Part shown: one piece after another, positions 32,927 through 42,531 of the stretch
Layout: each line of letters opens with the position of its first letter
How positions within the stretch are numbered: position 1 is the stretch's first letter
From: Clostridium fessum
Lineage (GTDB): Bacteria > Bacillota > Clostridia > Lachnospirales > Lachnospiraceae
Length of the DNA: 64,000 nt
Assembly (NCBI RefSeq): GCF_003024715.1
Contig: NZ_PYLO01000002.1
Coordinates: forward strand, 62,001 to 126,000
Reading direction: 5' to 3'
The notes under the pieces: generated by a model
The model's input: only the letters and a program-made list of their open reading frames with translations
Database searches by the model: none
What the model was told of the DNA's origin: nothing
Translations under genes and position numbers: made by a program

Positions 32927-35731
32927 TCATTTTGCAGAAGTTTTCCCATGCTTCTTCTTCCTTATATACATAGAAGCCACAATCACCACCAGCACAAACA
33001 GCGCACCTCCGCTGATCAGCAGTCCCTCATGCAGTCCCTGCGGATAATACCTGAGTTCCACCGTATGGGTTCCCGCCGTCAGTTCCACGCCGGTAAATGC
33101 CTTCCAGACCGGACGCGTGATAGCTTCTTTTCCATCCACCGTGACCGTCCAGCCCTCGTCATACGGGATCGTGAGGAACAGCGTTCCGCCCTCGCCCGCG
33201 TCGATCGTGCCCTTCATCGCCTCCTCGCCCAATGTTTCCAGTTCAAATGGATGCTGGTTGAGGCGCTCATAGAGCGCACGCAGCCCGGCTTCGTCAAAGC
33301 GGTACGCGCTCGCGTCCATGCTTCCGGCACTGTCATTGCTCTCCAGCAGAATCAATGTGCCTGCCTTCACATATCCGGTTTCCACCAGATACCCGCGTTT
33401 CAACGTATCAATGCTGCGGCTCTCCCCGCCGACATCCAGTTTAACCGAATCAATCTGACGGTTTGCGACACTTATATAATACTCCCCATCCTCCGGTGCT
33501 GTAAAGGAAAAACGATTCCCCTGCTCCTCCCCGTCCGTGAAAATCAGGCACTCCGGCACGCCCAGCACATCCGATAAATCATTCTGGACATCCGCTGGCG
33601 AAGAAAGATCGCGCTTCCAGCCCGTTTCCACTATATCTGGAAGGATAAAGCCGAGCGGCAGCGTCCACGGATTCTCATAGAGGTACGTGTCACCTGAAAA
33701 TGCATAGAGCGACAGGCGCGGATTGTCCTGCTTGCCCTCATAGAGTGCATATTTGATTGAAAATAACGAATCCACCAGCGGCGTACTTCCCACGATGCTG
33801 TATGCGTTCGTCGAACCTTCGCAGCCCATCTGTTTGAAGAAATCCGTCACCCCGGCATTTGCCACCGATGAAAACAGAGATACGGATGGAAAATGCATCC
33901 ACGCGCCATCATTTTTCGTGCGCGCATTCGTTTTATCAATCCGGTAAAATTCCGTCTTTTTGAGCGGCTCTGTCACCGCTGCAACATCCTGATTGTCTGC
34001 CACATAATCAGTCCGGCTCGTCGTCGGAATACTCGTTGCCGCCATATTGGCAAGCGCCTCCACACTTACCAGCGCCATCGCCAGAAGCGCCGCCGTGAAC
34101 GCGAAATGTTCTTTATTTTGATAGAAATAAAAGACGCCCAGATACAGCAGCAGAAGCACCACTGCCACATACCAGACAACTGGCTCAAACGCATCGTCCG
34201 TCACCAGCTTTTCTGCCAGAATCACGTAGCCAATCGCGGCGGATGTCACCCCGGCAAACTGCCGTTTGGATATTTCATCCAGATATAGATACGCCCGGAA
34301 ACACATCGTCAGCACCAGCACGATATAGATAAACGACTGGCGGCACGGCAGGCTGTTCGGGTAATGGAAGCCATGCCAGATAAAATTCAGCACGTTGAAC
34401 GAAAAGCTGGCATAGAAAAAGAGCAGCAGCACACCGTACACAACCTTTTCCCGGATCGCAATCCGGCGGTTCAAAAAATACAACCCCATGAAAATGTAGA
34501 CTGCCACGCCGCAGTAGAGGTTCGGCCAATGGTCGAGTCCCGTCTCCACCTGTACATTTCCGATGTGCCGCGCGATCATGTCAAAGATCGGGAAGTAGAT
34601 TTCCAGTGTGGTCGGAAAATTAAAATCGCCAGACGCCGTACTCTGCAGCGCCGCAATCTCCGGAAGAAGCACCGCAGCCGCCAGCGCACCCGCCAGAAGC
34701 GAATACACACCAAACAGGAAAAAGCTGTGCAGACAATCTTTCCATCCCGGCCGTTTCTCCAGAAACAAGAGCGCCACATAGTAAATCACCATGAAGAGAC
34801 ATATCATAATTGATATATAGTAGTTGGACAGGATTGAAAGTCCCAGCATCAGGCAGTAAAAAAGCCCTTTTTTTTCGCGCACCAGCCGCTCCAGGCCGTG
34901 CAGGATCAGCGGCAGCAGCACGATGCAGTCCAGCCACATGATATTCCAGCTATACGCCGCCATATAGCCGGACAGCGCATAGAATACGCCGAAATAGCAC
35001 GCTCCAAACTTCTGCGAACCCGTGTGCTTTTTCAGATACCACGCCATCGAAAGACCCGCCAGACCGCTCTTGAACACGATCATGTAGGTCATAAATTCGA
35101 TAATCAGGGACGACGGGCATAACAGCAGCAGCCAGTTGAACGGGCTCGCCAGATAGTACGCATAGAGCGCGGCAAAGTTTACGCCCATGCCGACATCCCA
35201 GCTGTAAAGCAGGCTCTCGCCACTTAAAAGCTTATGCCGGAATTCCGAGAAAAATGGCGCATACTGGTGGTACATATCCGTCCGCAGGAAGCTTTCCTGC
35301 CCAAAAGGGAAAATACCGCGGTATGCAAAAATCAGGATCAAAATCACCACCGGCAGGAAAAATGCCGCCAGGAGATCATCCGACGGACGGAAAACCGCAG
35401 CCAGGCGGCCCATTCCGCGGGGTGATTTCGCTGGTTCATCCCACTCATCTAATTCATCTAATTCTTCCTGCTCCCAGTCATCATCATTCAACTCATTAAC
35501 GACATCTGCTCTGGACTCTGAAAGTTTAGATTTTCTGGCATCTTCTTCCTGTCTCCAGGCCGGCATTCGTTCAGCGCGTCTCATATCTGTACAGGCGGTC
35601 TCCGAATCCACGTCCGCACCTTCCCGCTCGTTCTCATACTCCTCTATTTTCCCCGTTGTCTCCGCTCCCGTAAGCTCCCTGAGTGCTTCTTCCAGTTTAC
35701 TGGAACTTTCGTCTCGTTCTCTTTGCTCCAT
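32927..35731 (-). CDS. YfhO family multi-pass membrane protein
   Basis: A 934-residue membrane protein of the YfhO family, relatives of GT-C-type glycosyltransferases; in Gram-positives YfhO-like proteins add sugars to teichoic acid polymers outside the membrane. Residues about 1-115 are a highly acidic, low-complexity cytoplasmic tail not typical of the family. About a dozen helices follow (about 120-560), with the SFLRTDMYHQYAPFFSEF and YSWDVGMGVNFAALYAYY loops near the first, where the catalytic Asp of this fold is expected. The C-terminal about 350 residues form an extracellular beta-rich domain, with a last helix near 905-925. It is upstream of apt on the same strand. Confidence 0.85.
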   Translation of the reverse strand: MEQRERDESSSKLEEALRELTGAETTGKIEEYENEREGADVDSETACTDMRRAERMPAWRQEEDARKSKLSESRADVVNELNDDDWEQEELDELDEWDEPAKSPRGMGRLAAVFRPSDDLLAAFFLPVVILILIFAYRGIFPFGQESFLRTDMYHQYAPFFSEFRHKLLSGESLLYSWDVGMGVNFAALYAYYLASPFNWLLLLCPSSLIIEFMTYMIVFKSGLAGLSMAWYLKKHTGSQKFGACYFGVFYALSGYMAAYSWNIMWLDCIVLLPLILHGLERLVREKKGLFYCLMLGLSILSNYYISIMICLFMVIYYVALLFLEKRPGWKDCLHSFFLFGVYSLLAGALAAAVLLPEIAALQSTASGDFNFPTTLEIYFPIFDMIARHIGNVQVETGLDHWPNLYCGVAVYIFMGLYFLNRRIAIREKVVYGVLLLFFYASFSFNVLNFIWHGFHYPNSLPCRQSFIYIVLVLTMCFRAYLYLDEISKRQFAGVTSAAIGYVILAEKLVTDDAFEPVVWYVAVVLLLLYLGVFYFYQNKEHFAFTAALLAMALVSVEALANMAATSIPTTSRTDYVADNQDVAAVTEPLKKTEFYRIDKTNARTKNDGAWMHFPSVSLFSSVANAGVTDFFKQMGCEGSTNAYSIVGSTPLVDSLFSIKYALYEGKQDNPRLSLYAFSGDTYLYENPWTLPLGFILPDIVETGWKRDLSSPADVQNDLSDVLGVPECLIFTDGEEQGNRFSFTAPEDGEYYISVANRQIDSVKLDVGGESRSIDTLKRGYLVETGYVKAGTLILLESNDSAGSMDASAYRFDEAGLRALYERLNQHPFELETLGEEAMKGTIDAGEGGTLFLTIPYDEGWTVTVDGKEAITRPVWKAFTGVELTAGTHTVELRYYPQGLHEGLLISGGALFVLVVIVASMYIRKKKHGKTSAK

Positions 35732-35836
35732 CTTCCCTCCATCCAGAATCCTGTTCAGGCGGCGTTTTCTCTACTCTTTCCGGCTTTTCCGGTCTGTCTT
35801 CAGCATCCATTTCCGCTGTCATTTCCCCACACAGCC

Positions 35837-36274
35837 CTATTTCGAGGATTCTTTCTTTTTGAAAATAAATAATTTACTGCAAATATAATTCAGCACCAGC
35901 GAGATCGCTGATACCACAATCTTACAGATCATATCCTGTTTGATTCCCATGCCGTCTACCATCACGATCATCGCCACATACGTGAACACCGATGTGAGAA
36001 TACGGCAGGAGAAAAACGAAGCCATTTCCTTAAGAAGATATACAGGGCGGAAATTGTAGCTTCGGAATACCCAGATCTTGTTTGTCACATATGCAAACAG
36101 GATCGCCGCCGCCTGACAGCAGATCGTCGCCATACGGTAGTTCATGCCGTTGTGGCGGAAAACCGCATAGGAAATCCAGTCCACCAGCGTCGTCAGAACG
36201 CCGAATATCAGATACGATATCGTCTCCCTGTTTACAAACTTCCCCCAGATCAGGGATAACTTTTCCTTTATCAT
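35837..36274 (-). CDS. GtrA family membrane protein
   Basis: A 145-residue protein with four predicted helices, matching GtrA (SYLIFGVLTTLVDWISYAVF, MATICCQAAAILFAYVTNKIWVF, and the C-terminal ISLVLNYICSKLFIFKK). GtrA proteins are thought to flip or hold polyprenyl-linked sugars for cell-surface glycosylation. The start at 36274 follows GGAG by eight bases and fits the family; the frame from 36355 would add a polar tail. It lies 105 bases upstream of yfhO on the same strand, and both point to surface polysaccharide decoration. Confidence 0.88.
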   Translation of the reverse strand: MIKEKLSLIWGKFVNRETISYLIFGVLTTLVDWISYAVFRHNGMNYRMATICCQAAAILFAYVTNKIWVFRSYNFRPVYLLKEMASFFSCRILTSVFTYVAMIVMVDGMGIKQDMICKIVVSAISLVLNYICSKLFIFKKKESSK

Positions 36275-36388
36275 CACTTTTTCTCCGAAAAAAGAATTGT
36301 ATGGGCAGCGGTCCTTCGACATCCCCATACAATTCCTGTACTTTCTGTAACGCACCGGACTCTGATCCGGCAGTTTTATGATTGAAAC

Positions 36389-36415
36389 GTAACTGTCTTC
36401 TGCATTTACAGTTAC
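36389..36415 (-). terminator. Short hairpin after the aminotransferase
   Basis: GTAACTGT (36389-36396) pairs with ACAGTTAC (36408-36415), nine bases beyond the aminotransferase stop. The U tract is weak. Despite some likeness, the arms do not match the 30-bp mobile palindromes and there is no flanking duplication. Confidence 0.45.
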
Positions 36416-36423
36416 TCCTGCTA

Positions 36424-37710
36424 TTACATTTCCTCTAACAGCTTGTTGACACTGACCAGCTTAACGCAGAGTGCAAACAGCTCGGTTGCCGTGATCAGAT
36501 CCTGCAGCGGCGGATAAGACGGCGCAATACGGATATTGCGGTCTTCCGGATCTTTTCCATATGGATAGGTCGCACCGGCTCCGGTCATGACAACGCCTGC
36601 TTTCTTGCACTTCGCAACGATCTCCTTCGCACAGCCGTTCAGTGAATCAAAGGAAATGAAGTAGCCGCCGTGCGGTTTGGTCCAGGTACCGATCTCCAGT
36701 CCGCCTAACTCGCGGTCGAGAATATTCTCAACTGCCTCGAATTTCGGGCGCAGGATGTTGGCGTGCTTTCTCATGTGCTCTACCATGCCATGGATATCCT
36801 TGAAGAAACGCACGTGGCGGAGCTGATTCACTTTATCATGACCGATAGTCTGAATCTTTAACTGCTTCTTGATATCATCCAGGTTATTGTGGGAGGTTGC
36901 GATTGCCGCAATGCCGGAACCCGGGAACGTAATCTTGGAGGTTGAAGAGAATTTGTAAACCATATCCGGGTTGCCGGCTTTCTTACATTCTGCCAGAATC
37001 TCCAGCACATGATCCTGCTCATCATCGTATAAATGGTGGATGCCATAAGCATTGTCCCAGTAAATACGGAAGTCCGGAGCTGCCGGATGCATGCGTGCCA
37101 GACGGCGTACCGTCTGATCGGAGTAGGAATTGCCGGTCGGGTTAGAGTACTTCGGAACGCACCAGATTCCCTTTACGGTCGGGTCGGTGGTCACATACTG
37201 CTCTACCAGATCCATATCCGGACCATCTGCGGTCATCGGAATGTTGATCATCTCGATGCCAAAATATTCAGTAATGGAGAAATGTCTGTCATATCCCGGT
37301 ACCGGACACAGGAATTTAACCTTGTCAAGCTTGCACCACGGGGTATTTCCCATAACGCCATGAGTCACAGAACGGGAGATGGTGTCGTACATTACGTTCA
37401 GGCTGGAGTTTCCATAGATAATGATATTGTCAGCCGGAACCTCGATCATATCCGCTAACAGCTCCTTCGCCTCGCTGATACCGTCCAGACCGCCGTAATT
37501 GCGGCAGTCTGTCCCATCTTCGCAGGTCAGATCACTGTCGCTGCTCAGTACGTCCATCATTCCCATCGATAAATCAAGCTGCTCTGCACTTGGCTTACCG
37601 CGTGACATATCCAGCGTCAGATTCTTGCCCTGAAACTCCCGGTACTGATCGCTCAGATCACGCTTAAGTTCCAGAAGTTCTTCTTTCGTCATCTCGCTAT
37701 AAGGCTTCAT
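36424..37710 (-). CDS. PLP-dependent aminotransferase (aspartate aminotransferase subgroup Ic-like)
   Basis: A 428-residue fold type I aminotransferase. PLP-binding residues are visible: Lys259 in SSTSKITFPGSG, Asn190 in KYSNPTGNSYS, Asp219 and Tyr222 in YWDNAYGIHHLY. The N-terminal LDMSRGKPSAEQLDLS and the C-terminal RIAPSYPP belong to the Asp_aminotransf family of Gram-positive and corynebacterial aspartate aminotransferases. The likely role is aspartate/glutamate transamination, though substrate range is not proven. It has its own divergent promoter region opposite the deacetylase gene, with twin AATTTGTTAT repeats 22 bases apart (37859-37890). Confidence 0.9.
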   Translation of the reverse strand: MKPYSEMTKEELLELKRDLSDQYREFQGKNLTLDMSRGKPSAEQLDLSMGMMDVLSSDSDLTCEDGTDCRNYGGLDGISEAKELLADMIEVPADNIIIYGNSSLNVMYDTISRSVTHGVMGNTPWCKLDKVKFLCPVPGYDRHFSITEYFGIEMINIPMTADGPDMDLVEQYVTTDPTVKGIWCVPKYSNPTGNSYSDQTVRRLARMHPAAPDFRIYWDNAYGIHHLYDDEQDHVLEILAECKKAGNPDMVYKFSSTSKITFPGSGIAAIATSHNNLDDIKKQLKIQTIGHDKVNQLRHVRFFKDIHGMVEHMRKHANILRPKFEAVENILDRELGGLEIGTWTKPHGGYFISFDSLNGCAKEIVAKCKKAGVVMTGAGATYPYGKDPEDRNIRIAPSYPPLQDLITATELFALCVKLVSVNKLLEEM

Positions 37711-37979
37711 CCTTCAACATCCTCCTTGTTTCTCTTATTTATTTCATCATAATTTCATGGTCTGCTTTTCATCCAGCTCCCCTTGTTCAAGGGTTCGGAG
37801 CATCTCATCTAAGCATCGTTATAATAATAACATAGGTACAAAGGGCATGACAAGCATTAATTTGTTATGTCAGCACATAAAATTTGTTATATGGTACCGC
37901 TTGGTTTTTCCGATTCGGTGCATTTCACGGACAGCAAATTATAATAAAAACATGATGTTCCCCCTTCTTTCATATATTT

Positions 37980-38900
37980 ATGAAAATATATCTTTCAGGT
38001 CACATCATGTTCATTCATTTTCCCATGCATTTTGTTCCATCACGTTTCCGGCACATCATTTCCCCGCTGCTGGTTCCCGCCCTGTTTGCCATCGCTTTCT
38101 TCGCCGGGCAGACTGCCGCACATTTCCTGCGCCGTCCATCCGGGCACACGGTTTCAGCGCCTGTTATCGCCTGTGGCTCGCTCCCGCCTGCCTTTGATTC
38201 CGGTTCGATTCCGGTTTCCGCAGATGGAAACTGGGGACTTGGATTTCCCAGTCCAGGGCAGACACCGGTCGGCAATGCCTCCGCCGACACTTTAAAAAAT
38301 TTTGATGCTTTCTATGTAGGCGATACCTCCAAGCCCGTCATCTATCTGACCTTCGACGCCGGATATGAAAACGGCTGCACACCTGCCATTCTGGAAGCAC
38401 TGAAAAAACACCATGTCCCGGCAACCTTTTTCGTCGTCGGCAACTATCTCGAAACCAGTCCTGAACTGGTAAAACAGATGATCGCAGAGGGTCACACCGT
38501 CGCCAACCACACGTATCACCATCCCGATATGTCCCGCATTTCCGACAAAGCAGCATTTGAAAAGGAGCTGACTGCCCTGGAAACACTCTACCAGTCCGTC
38601 ACCGGGCAGACAATGAAAAAATATTACCGTCCGCCGCAGGGCAAATACAGTGAATCGAACCTGCAGATGGCAAAGGAGCTCGGCTACAAGACCTTTTTCT
38701 GGAGTCTCGCCTATGTGGACTGGATGCAGGATCAGCAGCCATCCAAAGAAGAAGCATTTTCCAAGCTTCTGACGCGCATCCACCCCGGCGCGATCGTCCT
38801 TCTGCACAGCACTTCGCAGACCAACGCTCAGATTCTCGATGAACTTCTGGCAAAATGGGAGGAAATGGGGTATCAGTTCGGGCAATTAGATGAATTATAA
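37980..38900 (+). CDS. PdaA-like polysaccharide deacetylase (spore-cortex delta-lactam type)
   Basis: A 306-residue exported de-N-acetylase. It has an N-terminal hydrophobic segment (about 28-45), a linker, and a NodB domain (about 105-306) with TFDAGYENG (Asp126), the metal-binding HxxxH of His177 and His181, RPPQGKYSESNL, FFWSLAYVDW and the catalytic His in GAIVLLHSTS. The GYENG and WxxAYVDW blocks match Bacillus PdaA, which makes muramic delta-lactam in spore cortex, so it suggests a spore-former. The true start is uncertain: ATGs at 37980 and 38007 both have weak ribosome sites. It converges with the zinc-ribbon gene, two bases away. Confidence 0.85.
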   Translation: MKIYLSGHIMFIHFPMHFVPSRFRHIISPLLVPALFAIAFFAGQTAAHFLRRPSGHTVSAPVIACGSLPPAFDSGSIPVSADGNWGLGFPSPGQTPVGNASADTLKNFDAFYVGDTSKPVIYLTFDAGYENGCTPAILEALKKHHVPATFFVVGNYLETSPELVKQMIAEGHTVANHTYHHPDMSRISDKAAFEKELTALETLYQSVTGQTMKKYYRPPQGKYSESNLQMAKELGYKTFFWSLAYVDWMQDQQPSKEEAFSKLLTRIHPGAIVLLHSTSQTNAQILDELLAKWEEMGYQFGQLDEL

Positions 38901-38902
38901 AA

Positions 38903-40003
38903 TTATACCAGCAGCATTTTCCGGATAAACGAAAGGATCGCGCCTCCGATGCTGCAGAACAGCAGAAATCCGTGGTTCGCATTGATCGCCTCCAGCGCCG
39001 CATAGCCGCCGTCTACAATCGGCTGTAAGCTGCCCGCATTCTTCGGCATCAGGTACGCTGCCGGACCGGCTACTAATACCAGAACAAGGATGATTATAAA
39101 CGGGATAAATCCGCGCCCCGTATCGTATTTTTGCAGCCGTACTTTACCACCCGCGTGCTTGCCTGACAGAATCCACAAGCACCAGATCGCGCCCATCAGT
39201 ACCAGAAATACGCCAATCCCTACATAGAGTCCCAGACCATAATTTTCCTCGGTAATCATAGTTCCGATATAGCCCAGATCGTCGCCGCCATACCGAAATG
39301 CCTTCGCATTCGCCCAGGTGATTCCCGCCATCAGAAGAAAACTGGCTGCCTGCATCACGCGCGCCATCAGCACAACCACGCCGGTTACTCCGGCTGCCGT
39401 CACATCCAGCACGGACGGACCGTCATTTGAGTCACTCTGCGTATGTGCCTCACTGCGCTCCGCCGCCCGTCTGGTGCGCTCTGCCTCCCGGGACTGGCGT
39501 TCCAGTTCCCGCTGGTGGCTGCGCTCCATCCGATTTTTCTGACGCTCTGAGCGCTCCCGCTCCGACTCCAGAGCATGAAGGCGTTTTTCCATCTGCTTCT
39601 GCTGTTTTGCATCCCGCTTATCCTCTTTCGCGCTGGAAGAAGAACGTCTCGCGTCCTGTCGTCTGCGCGATGCCGCTTCACGGTCGCGGCGGGCATCCTC
39701 CTGTGCCTGGGATTGGCAGCGTTCATTGTCGCGGCGCTCTTCCTCACGCTTCTGTGCGTCCTGACTCTGGCTGCTCCGCTTTTCCTGACTGTTTCGTTTC
39801 GATCCAGAGCCGGATTCCGCCTTTTTCTCATCCGATTCCATCCGAGCTGGATTCCGCTGTTCTGAATCACCGTCGTCATAGCTATTTTCCGGCTTTCTTC
39901 CCACCGTTTCCTGTTCTCGGCGTACTGTATCATTTACAAGCGGAGTTCCGCAGTTACTGCAAAAATTTCCAACTGCTTCCTGTCCGCATTTTGGACACTT
40001 CAT
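38903..40003 (-). CDS. Zinc-ribbon membrane protein with charged coiled-coil middle, unknown
   Basis: Function not recognised. The 366-residue protein starts with a zinc ribbon (Cys3, Cys6, Cys15, Cys18 in CPKCG and CSNCG), continues with about 180 residues of extremely polar Arg/Glu/Ser/Gln sequence likely to form a long helix or disordered rod, and ends in about four hydrophobic helices (from about 205). The start at 40003 follows GGAGGAAGGAG; an in-frame ATG at 40063 is less likely. The plan resembles the smaller protein at 5924-6394, and both may be sensors or scaffolds. Its end almost touches the deacetylase end. Confidence 0.65.
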   Translation of the reverse strand: MKCPKCGQEAVGNFCSNCGTPLVNDTVRREQETVGRKPENSYDDGDSEQRNPARMESDEKKAESGSGSKRNSQEKRSSQSQDAQKREEERRDNERCQSQAQEDARRDREAASRRRQDARRSSSSAKEDKRDAKQQKQMEKRLHALESERERSERQKNRMERSHQRELERQSREAERTRRAAERSEAHTQSDSNDGPSVLDVTAAGVTGVVVLMARVMQAASFLLMAGITWANAKAFRYGGDDLGYIGTMITEENYGLGLYVGIGVFLVLMGAIWCLWILSGKHAGGKVRLQKYDTGRGFIPFIIILVLVLVAGPAAYLMPKNAGSLQPIVDGGYAALEAINANHGFLLFCSIGGAILSFIRKMLLV

Positions 40004-40110
40004 TCTATTTTCTCCTTCCTCCAAACGATTCTTTCCATCCATTTCCGCACTCATTTCTGGCATTTGAAACGCATTTAACCAATGTACATTTTTTTTACAC
40101 AGCCAGAACT

Positions 40111-40944
40111 TTATTTCCTATTTCCCATGCCCAGCTGCCAGAACGCCACTGCACTCGCTGCTGCCACGTTGAGCGAATCCACGCCGTGTGACATCGGGAT
40201 TTTCACGGTGTAATCGCACGCCGCGATCGTCGATGCCGCCAACCCGTCACCCTCGGTTCCGAGAATGATTGCTAATTTTTCTTCCTGCGAAAGCGCCGGA
40301 TCCGCGATACTCACGGAACGGTCACTGAGCGCCATCGCCGCCGTGCAAAATCCCAGCTTCTTAAGCGTTTCCATACTGTTCTCCGTCCAGTCGCCCTTCG
40401 GAATGTACGTCCACGGCACCTGAAACACTGTTCCCATACTGACACGGCTTGCGCGGCGGTACAGCGGGTCACTGCATCCCGGTGTCAAAAGCACCGCATC
40501 CATAAAGAGCGCCGCCGCTGACCGGAAAATCGCCCCCACATTCGTAGGATTTTCTACATTCTCAAGAATCGCGATCCGTCTGGCACCTGCACAGATTTCC
40601 TCGATCCCCGGCATTTTCTTCCGTTTCACCGCACACAGCATCCCGCGCGTCAGTTTAAAGCCGGTCAGGCGCGTCAGCACATCAAATGGTGCCGTAAACA
40701 CAGGCACTCCCGCACACTCCGGGCGTTCCAGAATCTCCCGCCCTTCTGTCTCAATATGGCGTTCTTCCATCAGAAAAGAAACCGGCTCATATCCCGCGTC
40801 GAGCGCCCGCCCGATGACCTTCGGGCTTTCCGCAATGAAAAGACCTTCCTTTGGTTCATTATAATGAAATAACTGCCCCTCGCTCAGCCGGGCGTAGATA
40901 TCCAGCTCCGGCGCTTCCAGGGTTGTAATTGAAATATGATTCAT
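40111..40944 (-). CDS. TrmH family (SpoU) RNA 2'-O-methyltransferase
   Basis: A 277-residue SPOUT methyltransferase that methylates a ribose in rRNA or tRNA. The N-terminal substrate-binding domain (EGLFIAESPKVIGRALDAGYEPVSFLMEE) and the knotted SAM domain are visible: motif 1 ENVENPTNVGAIFRSAAALFMDAVLL, motif 2 AIILGTEGDGLA and motif 3 IPMSHGVDSLNVAAASAVAFWQL. The start at 40944 follows AAAGGTG by nine bases. Which RNA it modifies cannot be read from sequence. It is upstream of the zinc-ribbon gene with a 107-base gap. Confidence 0.92.
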   Translation of the reverse strand: MNHISITTLEAPELDIYARLSEGQLFHYNEPKEGLFIAESPKVIGRALDAGYEPVSFLMEERHIETEGREILERPECAGVPVFTAPFDVLTRLTGFKLTRGMLCAVKRKKMPGIEEICAGARRIAILENVENPTNVGAIFRSAAALFMDAVLLTPGCSDPLYRRASRVSMGTVFQVPWTYIPKGDWTENSMETLKKLGFCTAAMALSDRSVSIADPALSQEEKLAIILGTEGDGLAASTIAACDYTVKIPMSHGVDSLNVAAASAVAFWQLGMGNRK

Positions 40945-41477
40945 TCTGCTTTTCACCTTTTTAATATGGTTTTCATGTTCTATCGAGTATACCACATTTC
41001 TTACAAAAAGGAAGTGCTGATTATGGACGCTGACATGAAATCATTCCTCTATTCTGCCGCATTCTATCATCCTCTTTCCGATTTCGTTCCTATTTCCATA
41101 TAAATCTATCTTCGGCAAAAGATTGCGATTTGTCACATTAAAAATGGCAGCAAATAAAACGGTTTCAACAATAAATTTTCCTCTTTCCCCACATCTTTCT
41201 GTGACAGCAAATATAGGTTATGCACATTCCTTGAATATTTTCTGTAAGACTCTCGGATTGACTCATGTTTTCCCATTCCGGAAGACTTTATTTCAAAAGC
41301 ATTTATTTTGCAACACACTTTTTAATGGCATTTTTATGAAATTTAATAAAAAATGCACCTTGGCACATTCTTTATGGAATAATAAAAAAAAGAGCAGCAA
41401 AAACTGGATTTACGCTCGTTTGCTACTCGTTTCGGTATTATTATATTTCCTGTTTTAAAAAAAGTCAAACCAAAAAA
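40945..41477. terminator. 533-base intergenic region with the LysR terminator
   Basis: The only clear structure is the LysR-gene terminator: on the minus strand GAGTAGCAAA pairs with TTTGCTGCTC (41392-41428), followed by a T8 run (41383-41391). The rest is A+T-rich and holds the promoter of the TrmH-type gene. A 111-codon open frame on the plus strand (41123-41458) has no ribosome site, runs through the terminator and is rejected. Confidence 0.8.
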
Positions 41478-42437
41478 TCACCTGTCGGAAACAGGAATTC
41501 TGGTTATTGGTTCACGGGTAGACACTTTGGGAACCGGCACTCCCACTCTCCGCTTCAACGCCTCAATATACAGTCCCGCAAACCGTCCCGGTGTCACGCG
41601 ATTGTGGGTAATGTAACCGATCTCCATATAATCGTCCACATCAAGCGGAATCGCCACGATATTCGGTCCGTTCAGTTCCTCATTGATGACACCGCTGCAG
41701 ATCGTATACCCATTCAGCCCGATCAGAAGATTAAACAGGGTCGCGCGGTCGGACACCAGGATGTCCTTGCGGCTGTCCAGCGTGCTGAGGATCTCCTCGG
41801 AGAAATAAAAGGAATTGTGCTCGCCCTGCTCATAGGACAGACGCGGATAAGGTTCCAAATCCGACAGGGTAATAGAACTGCGGCTTGCAAGCGGATTGGC
41901 CGCACCGATAAATACATGCGGTTTTGCCATAAAAAGCCGCGTAAATTTGAGGTCGTGTTCCCGCAGCGTCTTGCGGATCACCGTCTCGTTAAAACGGTTC
42001 AGATACAGCACGCCAACCTCGCTCCTAAGCTTCGCCACATCCTCAATCAGCTCATACGTCTGCGTCTCGCGGATACGGAAATCGTACTCTTCTCCGCCGT
42101 ACTCGCGGATCAGATCGACAAACGCCTCAACGGCAAAGGAATAGTGCTGGGTGGAGACACAGAACTGGCGTTTCTGCGGCACAGCGCCAAAATAGCGCTC
42201 CTCGATCAGGTTTGCCTGCTCGATCACCTGTCTCGCATACCCCAGAAATTCTTCCCCGTCCGGGGAAATCACCACGCCCTTGTTCGTGCGGGTAAACAGG
42301 GAAAATCCAATCTCATGCTCCAGTTCCTTGATCGCCGCCGTGAGGCTCGGCTGTGCAATATAAAGTTTTTTTGCCGCCCCGCTGATGGTTCCGGCTGCCG
42401 CCACCTCCACCACGTATTTTAACTGAAGTAATGTCAT
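41478..42437 (-). CDS. LysR family transcriptional regulator
   Basis: A 319-residue LysR-type regulator. The winged helix-turn-helix is at about 1-60 (LLQLKYVVEVAAAGTISGAAKKLYIAQPSLTAAIKELEHEIGFSLFTRTNKG), followed by a periplasmic-binding-like effector domain (about 90-300). The ligand is unknown. It lies directly after atpC on the same strand with a 94-base gap, while a different LysR gene sits divergent at the other end of the ATP synthase operon. Read-through from atpC is possible because I see no strong terminator between them. Confidence 0.92.
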   Translation of the reverse strand: MTLLQLKYVVEVAAAGTISGAAKKLYIAQPSLTAAIKELEHEIGFSLFTRTNKGVVISPDGEEFLGYARQVIEQANLIEERYFGAVPQKRQFCVSTQHYSFAVEAFVDLIREYGGEEYDFRIRETQTYELIEDVAKLRSEVGVLYLNRFNETVIRKTLREHDLKFTRLFMAKPHVFIGAANPLASRSSITLSDLEPYPRLSYEQGEHNSFYFSEEILSTLDSRKDILVSDRATLFNLLIGLNGYTICSGVINEELNGPNIVAIPLDVDDYMEIGYITHNRVTPGRFAGLYIEALKRRVGVPVPKVSTREPITRIPVSDR

Positions 42438-42531
42438 GCCCTGTTCTCCATTCTTACTGATTTTCTGTCATTTCTTTCTGAACCGCATCTGCCACAAAAT
42501 TACATCAGGCTCAAATCCGCCTCTAACGCAC

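Noticed and set aside
36389-36415. Another copy of the 30-bp mobile palindrome
   Set aside because: Arms are GTAACTGT/ACAGTTAC with a different core and there is no target duplication; it is better read as a terminator hairpin.
37757-38197. 146-codon frame overlapping the start of the deacetylase gene
   Set aside because: It overlaps the PdaA-like gene in another frame, has no recognisable domain or ribosome site.
41123-41458. 111-codon open frame on the plus strand
   Set aside because: No ribosome site, composition of a translated A+T-rich intergenic region, and it runs through the LysR terminator.
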